Shown here piece after piece: positions 48,981-56,159 of a DNA stretch of 64,000 bases; position 1 is the first letter of the stretch; the number at the start of each line of letters is the position of its first letter. The position numbers and the translations under genes are program-made. Below the pieces are notes generated by a model, which had not been told where the DNA came from, did not search any database, and was given only the letters and a program-made list of their open reading frames with translations. This stretch comes from Nocardia alba NBRC 108234 (GTDB lineage Bacteria; Actinomycetota; Actinomycetes; Mycobacteriales; Mycobacteriaceae), in assembly GCF_001612665.1 (NCBI RefSeq), contig NZ_BDAX01000019.1:124001-188000 (forward strand). The letters are read 5' to 3'.

Positions 48981-49016
48981 TACTTGCATCAATCAATTAG
49001 TTGTGTGATGCAAGTA
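48981..49016 (-). promoter_or_regulatory. Inverted-repeat operator of the MarR-exporter operon
   Basis: TACTTGCATCA (48981-48991) and TGATGCAAGTA (49006-49016) form a perfect 11-base inverted repeat around a 14-base AT-rich spacer, beginning ten bases upstream of the MarR start. The spacer contains CAATTAGTTG, itself an imperfect dyad. Position and symmetry fit an autoregulatory MarR operator. Confidence 0.78.
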
Positions 49017-49057
49017 TGTAGGCAGAACGGCTACCGGGGCAACCGTTTGAACAGCCT

Positions 49058-49879
49058 TTACTCGCCCTTGAACTGCGGCGCGCGCTTCTCGAAGACCGCC
49101 GCGATCGCCTCGGGGAGGTCCTTCGACGGCAGGAACGCCGCGTTCCACGTCGACACGTAGCGCAGACCGTCGGCGATCGCCGGGCTGGTCCGCTGCTCGA
49201 GCACGTCCTTGATGCCCTGCACCACCAGCGGCGGGTTCCCCGCGATCTCGCGCGCCATCGCGTGCGCGGCGGCCAGCACGGCCTCCTGATCGGCGAACAC
49301 CTCGTTCACCAGACCCATCCGCTCGGCGCGAGCCGCGTCGATGTCCTTGGCGGTAAAGGCCAGCTCCCGCAAATTACCCTCGCCGATGATGCCGGGCAGG
49401 CGCTGCAGCGACCCGATGTCGGCGACGATCGCCACCTTCGCCTCACGCAGGCTGAACTTGGCATCCGCGCTGGCCAGACGAATATCAGCGGCCGCGATCA
49501 GGTCGAGGCCACCGCCGATGCACCAGCCCGACACCGCCGCGATCACCGGCTTGGTGCACTCGGCCAGCGCCGTCACCGAAGCCTGCATCCGGCGGACCTC
49601 CTTGAGGAACTCCGTGCGCGGCGCGGCCTTCGCGTCCTCGACCAGCACCGGCGCCAGCGTGCCCGCGGTGGCGGCCAGGTCGAGACCGAACGAGAAGTGC
49701 TTACCCGACCCGGTGATCACCACCGCCCGCACCTGCGGATCAGCGTCGAGCTCGGCGAACACCTCCGGCAGCTCGCGCCAGAAGTCCGGCCCCATCGCAT
49801 TGCCCTTGCCCGGCCCGATCAAAGTGACCTGCGCCACGTTGTCGGCGATCTCGACGGTAAAAGCCTTCCATTCACTCAT
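49058..49879 (-). CDS. Crotonase-fold enzyme, dienoyl-CoA isomerase-like
   Basis: A 273-residue enoyl-CoA hydratase/isomerase family protein. The oxyanion-hole segments are HFSFGLDLAA and GWCIGGGLDLIAAADIRLAS. Residues after that follow the ECH1 pattern SLREAKVAIVADIGSLQRLP, keeping the Asp in GGGLD, the Glu in REAK and the Asp in ADIG used by delta-3,5-delta-2,4-dienoyl-CoA isomerases. It should act in breakdown of unsaturated fatty acids with odd-position double bonds. ATG 49879 (MSEWKAFTVEI). It is not in an operon. Confidence 0.88.
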   Translation of the reverse strand: MSEWKAFTVEIADNVAQVTLIGPGKGNAMGPDFWRELPEVFAELDADPQVRAVVITGSGKHFSFGLDLAATAGTLAPVLVEDAKAAPRTEFLKEVRRMQASVTALAECTKPVIAAVSGWCIGGGLDLIAAADIRLASADAKFSLREAKVAIVADIGSLQRLPGIIGEGNLRELAFTAKDIDAARAERMGLVNEVFADQEAVLAAAHAMAREIAGNPPLVVQGIKDVLEQRTSPAIADGLRYVSTWNAAFLPSKDLPEAIAAVFEKRAPQFKGE

Positions 49880-49942
49880 CCCCCGATTATTGCCACCACG
49901 CCAACATGCCACCACCCCCGCCCCACAGGGAGGGCCCGGCCA

Positions 49943-50055
49943 GGTTCGCGGCCGTCCCGTCGATCAGGTGCCGTTGCGTACGCGACGAAGGAGCAAGCAA
50001 CGGCACCTGATCGACGGGACACCAGGGGCCGCGAACCTCGAGCGCGCCAGCGCTC
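49943..50055 (+). repeat. Compound palindromic element, copy 3
   Basis: The third copy, oriented like copy 1. Outer stem 49943-49953 pairs with 50027-50037 (11 bp); inner stem 49954-49977 pairs with 49997-50020 (24 bp); loop GTACGCGACGAAGGAGCAA at 49978-49996; bulge ACCAGG at 50021-50026; H3 is 50040-50055 (GAGCGC-GCCA-GCGCTC). The H1 position (about 49930-49942) is degenerate. It lies between the divergent crotonase and YbaK-like genes, 63 bases before the crotonase start. Confidence 0.9.
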
Positions 50056-50121
50056 CAACGAACACAGCCAGAACTCCAAGTAACACAGCATATTTCCGGC
50101 AATCGACCTAACCTGGTTGGT

Positions 50122-50598
50122 ATGCGCAGGTCGTCATTGCCGCCGGTCGCATGCCGGGTCGCCGAAACTCTCATCGCCCGCGGCCACCACGGTGTCATCG
50201 TCTGCCCGGAGACGCCGACTCCCACCGCGGTCGCTGCCGCCCGCGCCTTGGGCGCTCACCCCACCGCGATCCTCACCGCCCAGGTCTTCCTCCTGGACGA
50301 CGACCCCGTCCTGCTCCTGGTCGCCGACCACCACCGCGTCGACCTCGCCCGCACCGGCACACGCCTCGAGGGCACCCTCACCCCCGCCCCCACGGCCCTG
50401 GTCGAACGCATCACCGGCCAACCCATCGACGGCACCGCCCCTCTCGGCCACCCCACCAACCTCCCCACCTGGGTGGACACCGCCCTCGCCGCCCACCCCG
50501 AAGTCTGGGCGGCGGGCGGCCACCCGAACACGGTGTTCCGCACCAACTTCCGCGAAATCATCCGCATCACCGCGGGCCTGCCCATCGAAATCGACTGA
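50122..50598 (+). CDS. YbaK/aminoacyl-tRNA deacylase-like protein
   Basis: A 158-residue protein with the YbaK/ProX editing-domain fold: GTAPLGHPTNLPTWVDTALA and EVWAAGGHPNTVFRTNFREI are family-typical C-terminal motifs. Members hydrolyse mischarged tRNAs in trans. The central part is shorter and the conserved lysine of YbaK is not obvious here, so activity is uncertain. It is convergent with the Fic gene, whose stop lies three bases beyond its own. Confidence 0.85.
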   Translation: MRRSSLPPVACRVAETLIARGHHGVIVCPETPTPTAVAAARALGAHPTAILTAQVFLLDDDPVLLLVADHHRVDLARTGTRLEGTLTPAPTALVERITGQPIDGTAPLGHPTNLPTWVDTALAAHPEVWAAGGHPNTVFRTNFREIIRITAGLPIEID

Positions 50599-50600
50599 AC

Positions 50601-51743
50601 CTAGGACTGACCGGCGTATGGATCGATCAAAGTCGCTGGTGTGCGCGCGGTCTCGAGTACCCGATCGGGGAACGCGGCGCCTGCCGCGTAGTACCTGGCA
50701 CGAGTCCGGCCCACTGGAACAAGCACTTCGCGACGTACCATCTCGCGTAGATCACGCTGTGCCTGTTGAGTATTGAGCCCTTCGGCCTGTTCATACCTGG
50801 TCCGGCGCACCCGACCGGACATCGCCACGTCGTGCAGTGCGGACACGATGCGTTCGTCGCAACCCTGCGCACGCAGATAATCGGTCGCACCATCCCACAC
50901 GCGCCGTGAACGCTCAGCTCTCGCATGTACGGTCTGCGCCTGCTGGTGATAGGCGGTGAGACTGAACCGGACCCACTCGGAGACATCCTGGTCCGGCCGG
51001 TAAACACTGCCCCGTCTACCGAGCACCCGGTAGTACTCCCAGGTATTGCCAGGCCGCCCGAGCCACGCTTCGATGGAGGAGAACTCCGGTGCGATAACAC
51101 GTTCACGAGCGATCATCAATGTCTGTAGCGACCGCGACATCCGGCCGTTGCCGTCAGCCCATGGATGAATCGACACCAGGTGCAGATGTGCCATCGCGGC
51201 GGAAATCAGTGGATGTGTCGTCGTCGGCGTGTTCAGCCAATCGACCAACTCACTCATGAGGTCAGGAACCTGTTCGACGGCAGGCGCGGTGTAGGCGGCG
51301 ATACTCGGGTCGCGGGCGTCGGTGACATAGACAGGGCCGCGCCGCCACTGCCCCGCGGGCTTGCGCGGTGTGTGTCGGTGCCCCTGCAACATCCAGTGCA
51401 GAGAATTGAGAAATCCGGCGCTGTATTCGAAGTCCTCGACGTCGTGCAGCGTCTGAATATAGGTCATCATCCGCGCATATGCCGAGGTCTCGGCACGATT
51501 CTCCTCAGAGACCTCGACGTCACGCTCGCCCGCGAGCAGGTCCTCCACATCAACCGTCGAGACCTTGAATCCCTCGATCGAATTGGAAGCCGACACCGCA
51601 TCGGCGGTCAGGAATTTGCGCAACCCACCTACCCAGACTGCGGGAACGCTTTGCAGTTCAAAATGGAGGGACTCTCGCATCTGGTCGACCTCAGCGAGCA
51701 CTGCCTCATCGCCCGGCGAGAGGTTCGGCGTGGGAAACAGCAT
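50601..51743 (-). CDS. Fic-domain AMP transferase with wHTH tail
   Basis: A 380-residue Fic protein. The active-site loop HPWADGNGRMSR (residues ~193-204) keeps the catalytic His and the anion hole. An N-terminal helix has SNSIEG at 53-58, matching the [S/T]xxxE[G/N] self-inhibition motif of class II Fic proteins. Residues ~300-360 form a winged-helix-like domain (GRVRRTRYEQAEGLNTQQAQ, RDLREMVRREVLVPV). It may add AMP to a target when released from inhibition. A perfect palindrome sits upstream of its start, suggesting autoregulation through the wHTH. Confidence 0.9.
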   Translation of the reverse strand: MLFPTPNLSPGDEAVLAEVDQMRESLHFELQSVPAVWVGGLRKFLTADAVSASNSIEGFKVSTVDVEDLLAGERDVEVSEENRAETSAYARMMTYIQTLHDVEDFEYSAGFLNSLHWMLQGHRHTPRKPAGQWRRGPVYVTDARDPSIAAYTAPAVEQVPDLMSELVDWLNTPTTTHPLISAAMAHLHLVSIHPWADGNGRMSRSLQTLMIARERVIAPEFSSIEAWLGRPGNTWEYYRVLGRRGSVYRPDQDVSEWVRFSLTAYHQQAQTVHARAERSRRVWDGATDYLRAQGCDERIVSALHDVAMSGRVRRTRYEQAEGLNTQQAQRDLREMVRREVLVPVGRTRARYYAAGAAFPDRVLETARTPATLIDPYAGQS

Positions 51744-51758
51744 CCCTCAATGATCCAA

Positions 51759-51777
51759 TGACGTAATCATTACGTCA
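51759..51777. promoter_or_regulatory. Perfect palindrome upstream of Fic gene
   Basis: TGACGTAAT-C-ATTACGTCA, a 19-base palindrome with a single central base, centred 25 bases before the Fic start and about 54 bases before the divergent flavin reductase start. Size and symmetry fit a dimeric regulator site. The Fic protein's own winged helix is a candidate binder; a separate regulator is equally possible. Confidence 0.75.
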
Positions 51778-51821
51778 ACAGTGGTCGCTGGTGAGTCGGA
51801 TCAAAAGGACAGAGCGGGCGT

Positions 51822-52388
51822 ATGTTGGGGGCGGTGGGCGATGTGCAACCTTCTTCCGAGACCGGGCTGGTCGTTCCCGACGATTTGAGCGGGATCACCG
51901 CTGAGCAGTATCGGGCCTCGATGCGGCACTATCCGTCCGGTGTCACCGTGGTGACGCTGGGCGCGGCGACCGGACCGGTGGGTTTCACCGCCACGTCGTT
52001 CGCCTCGCTGTCACTGGAGCCGCCGCTGGTGTCGTTCAATATCGCGCATACCTCCTCGAGCATCGACGCCCTGCGCGTCGCGGACTCGGTGGTGATCCAC
52101 TTCCTCGGCGAACACCAGCACCACCTGGCCCACCGCTTCTCCCGCACCGCCGCCGACCGCTTCACCGACCGTTCGCTCTGGACAACCCTCGACACCGGCG
52201 AACCGGTCCTGCACGGCACCCCCATCTGGCTGCGCACCACCCTGCACACCCTCATCGATCTAGGCGATCACACTCTCGCGGTAGGCCTGGTCACCCGAGT
52301 CCACGACCAAACCGAGGAATCCCCCTCCGCCGCCCCACTGCTCTATTACAACGGCAAATACCACCGCCCCACCCCCCTCGACACCTGA
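51822..52388 (+). CDS. Flavin reductase-like (FMN-binding) protein
   Basis: A 188-residue flavin reductase domain protein. The flavin-binding pattern is HYPSGVTVVTLGAATGPVGF, TATSFASLSLEPPLVSF, and the C-terminal LLYYNGKYH. It would reduce FMN or FAD with NAD(P)H, often for a two-component monooxygenase, but no oxygenase partner lies next to it. An AAAGGAC site precedes ATG 51822. It is divergent from the Fic gene and shares the palindromic promoter region. Confidence 0.88.
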   Translation: MLGAVGDVQPSSETGLVVPDDLSGITAEQYRASMRHYPSGVTVVTLGAATGPVGFTATSFASLSLEPPLVSFNIAHTSSSIDALRVADSVVIHFLGEHQHHLAHRFSRTAADRFTDRSLWTTLDTGEPVLHGTPIWLRTTLHTLIDLGDHTLAVGLVTRVHDQTEESPSAAPLLYYNGKYHRPTPLDT

Positions 52389-52453
52389 CCTGAGCGTCGA
52401 TATCGCACGTCCGCGTCGGGGACATCATTCGTTCGATGGATACGTGATCGTCC

Positions 52454-53005
52454 CTATTCGCAGGCCACGCCGTCGCCGTCGCGGTCCAGGGCGGAGCGAT
52501 AGCCGGGGTCGCCCCTGTACAGCGGGGCTGCGCCTGCCGCTCTGGCAGCGGCGCAATTCTGGTAATAGGCGCTGGCGGGCGCGGGCGGTTGGGGCTCCGG
52601 TACGGGTGCCACCCGGGGGGCGGGGAGGTCGACCGTCGTGGTTGGCACGGGGACGATAACCGGCGGCGGAGGCGGTGGCGCGACCGTGGTGGTAGGCGCT
52701 ATGGGCGTCGGCGGGAGATCGATCACAGTGGTCGGGGCGAGTGACAGCACGGCGGGCGCCGTAGTTGTCGGGATCGCGGTGGTCGTCGACGGCTTTGTCG
52801 TGGTTGATGATTCGAGTGGGCGGATGGTCGAGGTGGGCGATGTCCGCACGGTCGGAGCAGGTTTGTCGTCACTGAGACCGGCGACCACCGAGAGACCGAG
52901 CACACCAGCGACCCCGATCCCGGCCAGCAACGGCCAACGCCGTTTCTTTTCGGGCTGCCGGGGCGGGCGAGCCCACGGGTCGGGCGGCTGGGTAGGTCGA
53001 GTCAC
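52454..53005 (-). CDS. Excalibur calcium-binding domain surface protein
   Basis: A 183-residue protein: cytoplasmic Pro/Arg-rich start, one membrane helix (about 26-44, WPLLAGIGVAGVLGLSVVAG), a long Thr/Pro-rich extended region, and a C-terminal Excalibur domain (YYQNCAAARAAGAAPLYRGD then DRDGDGVACE) with an EF-hand-like DxDxDG loop and two cysteines. It is probably anchored in the membrane with the domain outside or in the cell wall. Ca2+ binding is inferred from the motif. Confidence 0.9.
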   Translation of the reverse strand: MTRPTQPPDPWARPPRQPEKKRRWPLLAGIGVAGVLGLSVVAGLSDDKPAPTVRTSPTSTIRPLESSTTTKPSTTTAIPTTTAPAVLSLAPTTVIDLPPTPIAPTTTVAPPPPPPVIVPVPTTTVDLPAPRVAPVPEPQPPAPASAYYQNCAAARAAGAAPLYRGDPGYRSALDRDGDGVACE

Positions 53006-53160
53006 TGGGTCCCCTTTGATTGTCGGACAAACTCGGGGGCTTCATCGCGACGGGTTCGACCCGTGTTACCCAGCAGGAATCCACTCTGAACGTAGGAGTT
53101 TCAGAGAAAATCTCCGGCTGAATTCCCTGGCGGGTGTCACGCGATAGCGGAACGAATATC

Positions 53161-53187
53161 GGCCGCCGAGAGCGAGTCTCGACGGCC
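53161..53187 (-). terminator. Hairpin downstream of aminotransferase-fold gene
   Basis: Arms of 11 bases (53161-53171 and 53177-53187) pair with one mismatch around a 5-base loop, 30 bases past the stop of the minus-strand gene. A second small hairpin (CTCGTC-TGT-GACGAG, 53202-53216) lies closer to the stop. No T run. The rest of 53006-53160 shows nothing recognisable. Confidence 0.5.
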
Positions 53188-53217
53188 GACGTTCGGCGGA
53201 TCTCGTCTGTGACGAGT

Positions 53218-54534
53218 TCAGCCGATCAGGCAGGGGGCAGCGCCTTCGGGTGAAGAGGCGCTGAGGGGGCGGGTTTCGGGGGTGGGGTTCCAGTGGCCGT
53301 CGGTGGCGGCGTAGTTCCAGGTGGGGCCGTCGGCGACCAGGGTGGCGACCGCGCTGATCAGGCGGTCGACGTCGGCGGCGGTGGTGCCGAGGCCGATGCT
53401 GGCGCGCAGGGCCGCGTCGAGGCCGAGGCTCGCGAGGAGCGGGTGGGCGCAGAAGCGACCATCGCGGACGCCGATGGCGTGTTCGGCGGAGAGGTAGGCG
53501 GCGACTTCGCCAGGGGCGAATCCGGCGATGGTGAAGGCGACGATGCCCACACAGTCGGGGCTGTCGGACCAGATGTTGACCAGGCCGACGCCGGACAGCG
53601 CGGACAGGCCGGCACGCAGCCGGTCCGCCAGGAAACGCTCGTGCGCGACGAGTTCACCAGGGTCGATGGCGGCGAGCGCATCGCAGGCCGCGGCGATAGC
53701 GGCCGCGCCCAACACATTCGGCGAACCGGCCTCGTGCCGCTGCGGCGCGCACGCCCATTCGACCTCTGTCACACCGACACTGCGCACCGCGCCACCACCG
53801 GCGAGGTAGGGCTCGCCCGCGTCCAGCCAGTCCCGCCGACCCACGAGCACCCCGGAACCGAACGGCGCGTACAGCTTGTGCCCGGAGAACGCGAGGTAGT
53901 CGATCCCGTTCTCGCGCAGGGAGATCCGGCGATGCGGCGCCAGCTGGGCGGCGTCGACGAGAATGCGCGCACCACACTGATGAGCGATGGTCGCGAGGCG
54001 CTCCAGCGGCAGCACCTCACCGGTGACATTGGACGCCCCGGTCACCGCGAGCAGCGCGGCGGGCTTGCTGCACAACTCGGCGACGACCCGCTGAATCGTC
54101 TCCTCGACAGTGGCGGCGGCCCGGACGACCCGACGACCGCGCGCGGCCCACGGCAGGAAGTTGGCGTGATGCTCGATATCGAGGACCACGGTCTCCCCCG
54201 GCACGCACCCGGCCAGCAGGTTCAGCGAATCGGTGGTGTTGCGCGTGAACACGACGACCTGGTCGTCGTCGGCGTCGAGGAACCGGGCAACCGACCCACG
54301 CGAAGCCTCGTAGCACTCGGTGGAGATCCGCGAGGCGTACCCCGCACCGCGGTGCACGCTGGCGTAGAACGGCAGCAGCTGTGAAATCCGGTCGGTGACC
54401 TGCTTCAACGCCGGCGCGCTCGCCGCGTAGTCGAAGTTGGCGTAGGTGCTGGTTCCGCCCTGAACGAGCGGAACCCGCAGGTCGGCGCCGGACACGTCCG
54501 CGATGGCACAGGTGGGGTCGACTACAGCAGTCAT
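53218..54534 (-). CDS. Class V aminotransferase-fold PLP enzyme (cysteine desulfurase-like)
   Basis: A 438-residue PLP enzyme of the SufS/CsdA superfamily. The PLP lysine is in LAFSGHKLYAPFGSGVLVG; NFDYAASAPALKQV, FTRNTTDSLNLLAG, DIEHHANFLPW and LVDAAQLAPHRRIS follow the family. The N-terminus has about 30 extra residues. ATG 54534 follows a SAM-IV riboswitch, so expression should fall when S-adenosylmethionine is high. That ties it to sulfur amino acid supply, perhaps sulfur mobilisation from cysteine or a cysteine-like substrate. The exact reaction is not determined. Confidence 0.86.
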   Translation of the reverse strand: MTAVVDPTCAIADVSGADLRVPLVQGGTSTYANFDYAASAPALKQVTDRISQLLPFYASVHRGAGYASRISTECYEASRGSVARFLDADDDQVVVFTRNTTDSLNLLAGCVPGETVVLDIEHHANFLPWAARGRRVVRAAATVEETIQRVVAELCSKPAALLAVTGASNVTGEVLPLERLATIAHQCGARILVDAAQLAPHRRISLRENGIDYLAFSGHKLYAPFGSGVLVGRRDWLDAGEPYLAGGGAVRSVGVTEVEWACAPQRHEAGSPNVLGAAAIAAACDALAAIDPGELVAHERFLADRLRAGLSALSGVGLVNIWSDSPDCVGIVAFTIAGFAPGEVAAYLSAEHAIGVRDGRFCAHPLLASLGLDAALRASIGLGTTAADVDRLISAVATLVADGPTWNYAATDGHWNPTPETRPLSASSPEGAAPCLIG

Positions 54535-54559
54535 GACGAAATCCCGTCGGCTCAGGGAC

Positions 54560-54700
54560 CCGCTCTTGAAGAGGTGGCCCGCGCTTGCCGCGCCCAAGTC
54601 GGACGTCAGCCTGGTCGTCACCCGGAGCACCCCACCGCGGAGGAGGGTTGCCGACCAGCAAGCCGGGGCTGAACGCTGGTACTCGTGACCTGCAACGAGA
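54560..54700 (-). promoter_or_regulatory. SAM-IV riboswitch
   Basis: Read on the minus strand, the leader holds the conserved SAM-I/SAM-IV core: GGTCACGAGTACCAGCG, then CAGCCCCGGCTTGCTGG, TCGGCAACCCTCC, CGCGGTGGGGTGCTCCGGG and TGACGACCAGG. This order and the Actinobacteria-only context fit SAM-IV. The ligand-binding core covers about 54610-54693; the pseudoknot and expression part extend toward the start codon at 54534. Boundaries are by eye. Confidence 0.87.
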
Positions 54701-54747
54701 CTGACAGACGACAGCCGGACCTGTCAACCACCCTCCGAAAAACACCG

Positions 54748-54790
54748 CTCGCCAGTGCGGCGAGGACCTATCGGGCGCCGCACTGGCGAG
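54748..54790. repeat. Perfect 15-bp hairpin between riboswitch and AAA gene
   Basis: CTCGCCAGTGCGGCG (54748-54762) pairs perfectly with 54776-54790 around a 13-base loop. On the minus strand it is followed after a few bases by GTTTTTC, giving terminator-like form in that direction, although no minus-strand gene lies upstream. The other bases of 54791-55005, presumably the AAA operon promoter, show no further structure. Confidence 0.8.
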
Positions 54791-55005
54791 GCACGCCCGA
54801 AGCGACGGGAATCGCCGATGACCTGACGTCGCGGAACTAGCATCCGACCAAAGGAATTGCTGCGCCGAGGGCCTGGCAGATCAATGTGGCGCTGCGGGTG
54901 GGGTCCGATGTCAAACCGGTACACAAGGGGTGAACTTTGCCCGTGATGGACGCCGTACGATCGAATGAAGCAATAACAGTCCACGCAATTGATCGGAAGA
55001 AGACC

Positions 55006-56136
55006 ATGTCACACGCCCTGAGCTCCACTTCGGCGGACGTGAGCGCTGATCTGCCCGATGAATTCGTCCACCTGGCCAGGTTGGCGCTGGCCGGGCGCGA
55101 GCAGGATGTCGCGATGTTCGTGCGCCGGGCCGCGCGGCGACACCGGCACGCCAGTCCCGACCTCGCCGACGCGCTGGTCGCGCTGCTGCGCCAGAACCCC
55201 ACGCGCGCCAATCCCCTACGCGCCGAAGTCGATACGCCGATTCCGGTCGACGGGGACAGCAGACTGCCGCTGCTGCGGGTGATCCACCCCGGCTCCACCG
55301 TCGAAGTGCCGATCCTGGGCCCCGAAACCTACGACGTGCTCACCCAGATCGTCGACGAGCGCAAGCAGGCCGACCGGCTGGCCGCCGCCGATCTCACCCC
55401 GGCCCGCAGCCTGCTGTTCGTCGGTCCGCCCGGGGTCGGCAAGACGATGGCCGCGGCGTGGCTGGCCCACCAATTGTCCTTGCCGCTGGTGGTTCTGGAC
55501 TTGGCGACCATCATGAGCAGCCTGCTCGGCAAGACCGGCACCAACCTGCGCCATGCCATCGACTACGCCAAGCAGCGGCCGTGCGTGCTGCTGCTCGACG
55601 AACTCGACGCCATCGCCAAACGTCGCGACGACGATCGCGACGTGGGCGAATTGAAGCGGCTGGTGACGGTGCTGCTCCAGCAGATCGACGACTGGCCGAC
55701 CGGGGCGGGCCTGGTCATCGGCGCGACCAACCACGCGGATCTGCTGGATCCGGCCGTGTGGCGACGCTTCGATGTGAGCGTGGAGTTCGCGCTGCCCGAG
55801 GCGGAGCAGCGCTGCGAGGCGATCCGCCGGTTCGCCGGGCAGCCGCTGCCCGACGGCGCGGTGGACGCGGTCGCGCTCGCGTCGAAGGGCTTGTCGTTCA
55901 ACGACATCGAGCGCACGATGCTGCGATTGCGCAGGCGATGCGTGCTCGAGGACCAGCTACTGCCCGGACTCATGGCCGAGCATTCCGCGCGACTGGTAGC
56001 TGAATTTCCCAAAACGGATCGGTTACAGCTGGCACAGACGCTGACCGGCGTGTCAGGCTTGTCTCAGCGCCAGATCAGCGCGCTGACGGGGGTGTCGCGC
56101 GACACCATTCGTGGTTTCACGCATCGACGGGAATAG
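55006..56136 (+). CDS. AAA ATPase of an IetAS-like operon (IetA-type)
   Basis: A 376-residue ATPase. A helical N-terminal part (1-~105) precedes one AAA module: Walker A VGPPGVGKT (140-147), Walker B VLLLDELDAIAKRRDD (194-209), sensor-1 VIGATNHADLLDP and arginine fingers in WRRFD (253-254). The last 30 residues, GLSQRQISALTGVSRDTIRG, look like a helix-turn-helix. ATG 55006 is preceded by GGAAGAAG. It is followed after 23 bases by a subtilase, the pairing known from IetAS anti-phage systems, where both subunits are needed. The immunity role is inferred from architecture. Confidence 0.87.
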   Translation: MSHALSSTSADVSADLPDEFVHLARLALAGREQDVAMFVRRAARRHRHASPDLADALVALLRQNPTRANPLRAEVDTPIPVDGDSRLPLLRVIHPGSTVEVPILGPETYDVLTQIVDERKQADRLAAADLTPARSLLFVGPPGVGKTMAAAWLAHQLSLPLVVLDLATIMSSLLGKTGTNLRHAIDYAKQRPCVLLLDELDAIAKRRDDDRDVGELKRLVTVLLQQIDDWPTGAGLVIGATNHADLLDPAVWRRFDVSVEFALPEAEQRCEAIRRFAGQPLPDGAVDAVALASKGLSFNDIERTMLRLRRRCVLEDQLLPGLMAEHSARLVAEFPKTDRLQLAQTLTGVSGLSQRQISALTGVSRDTIRGFTHRRE

Positions 56137-56159
56137 CGTGCCGGCTGGGGGGATCACGA

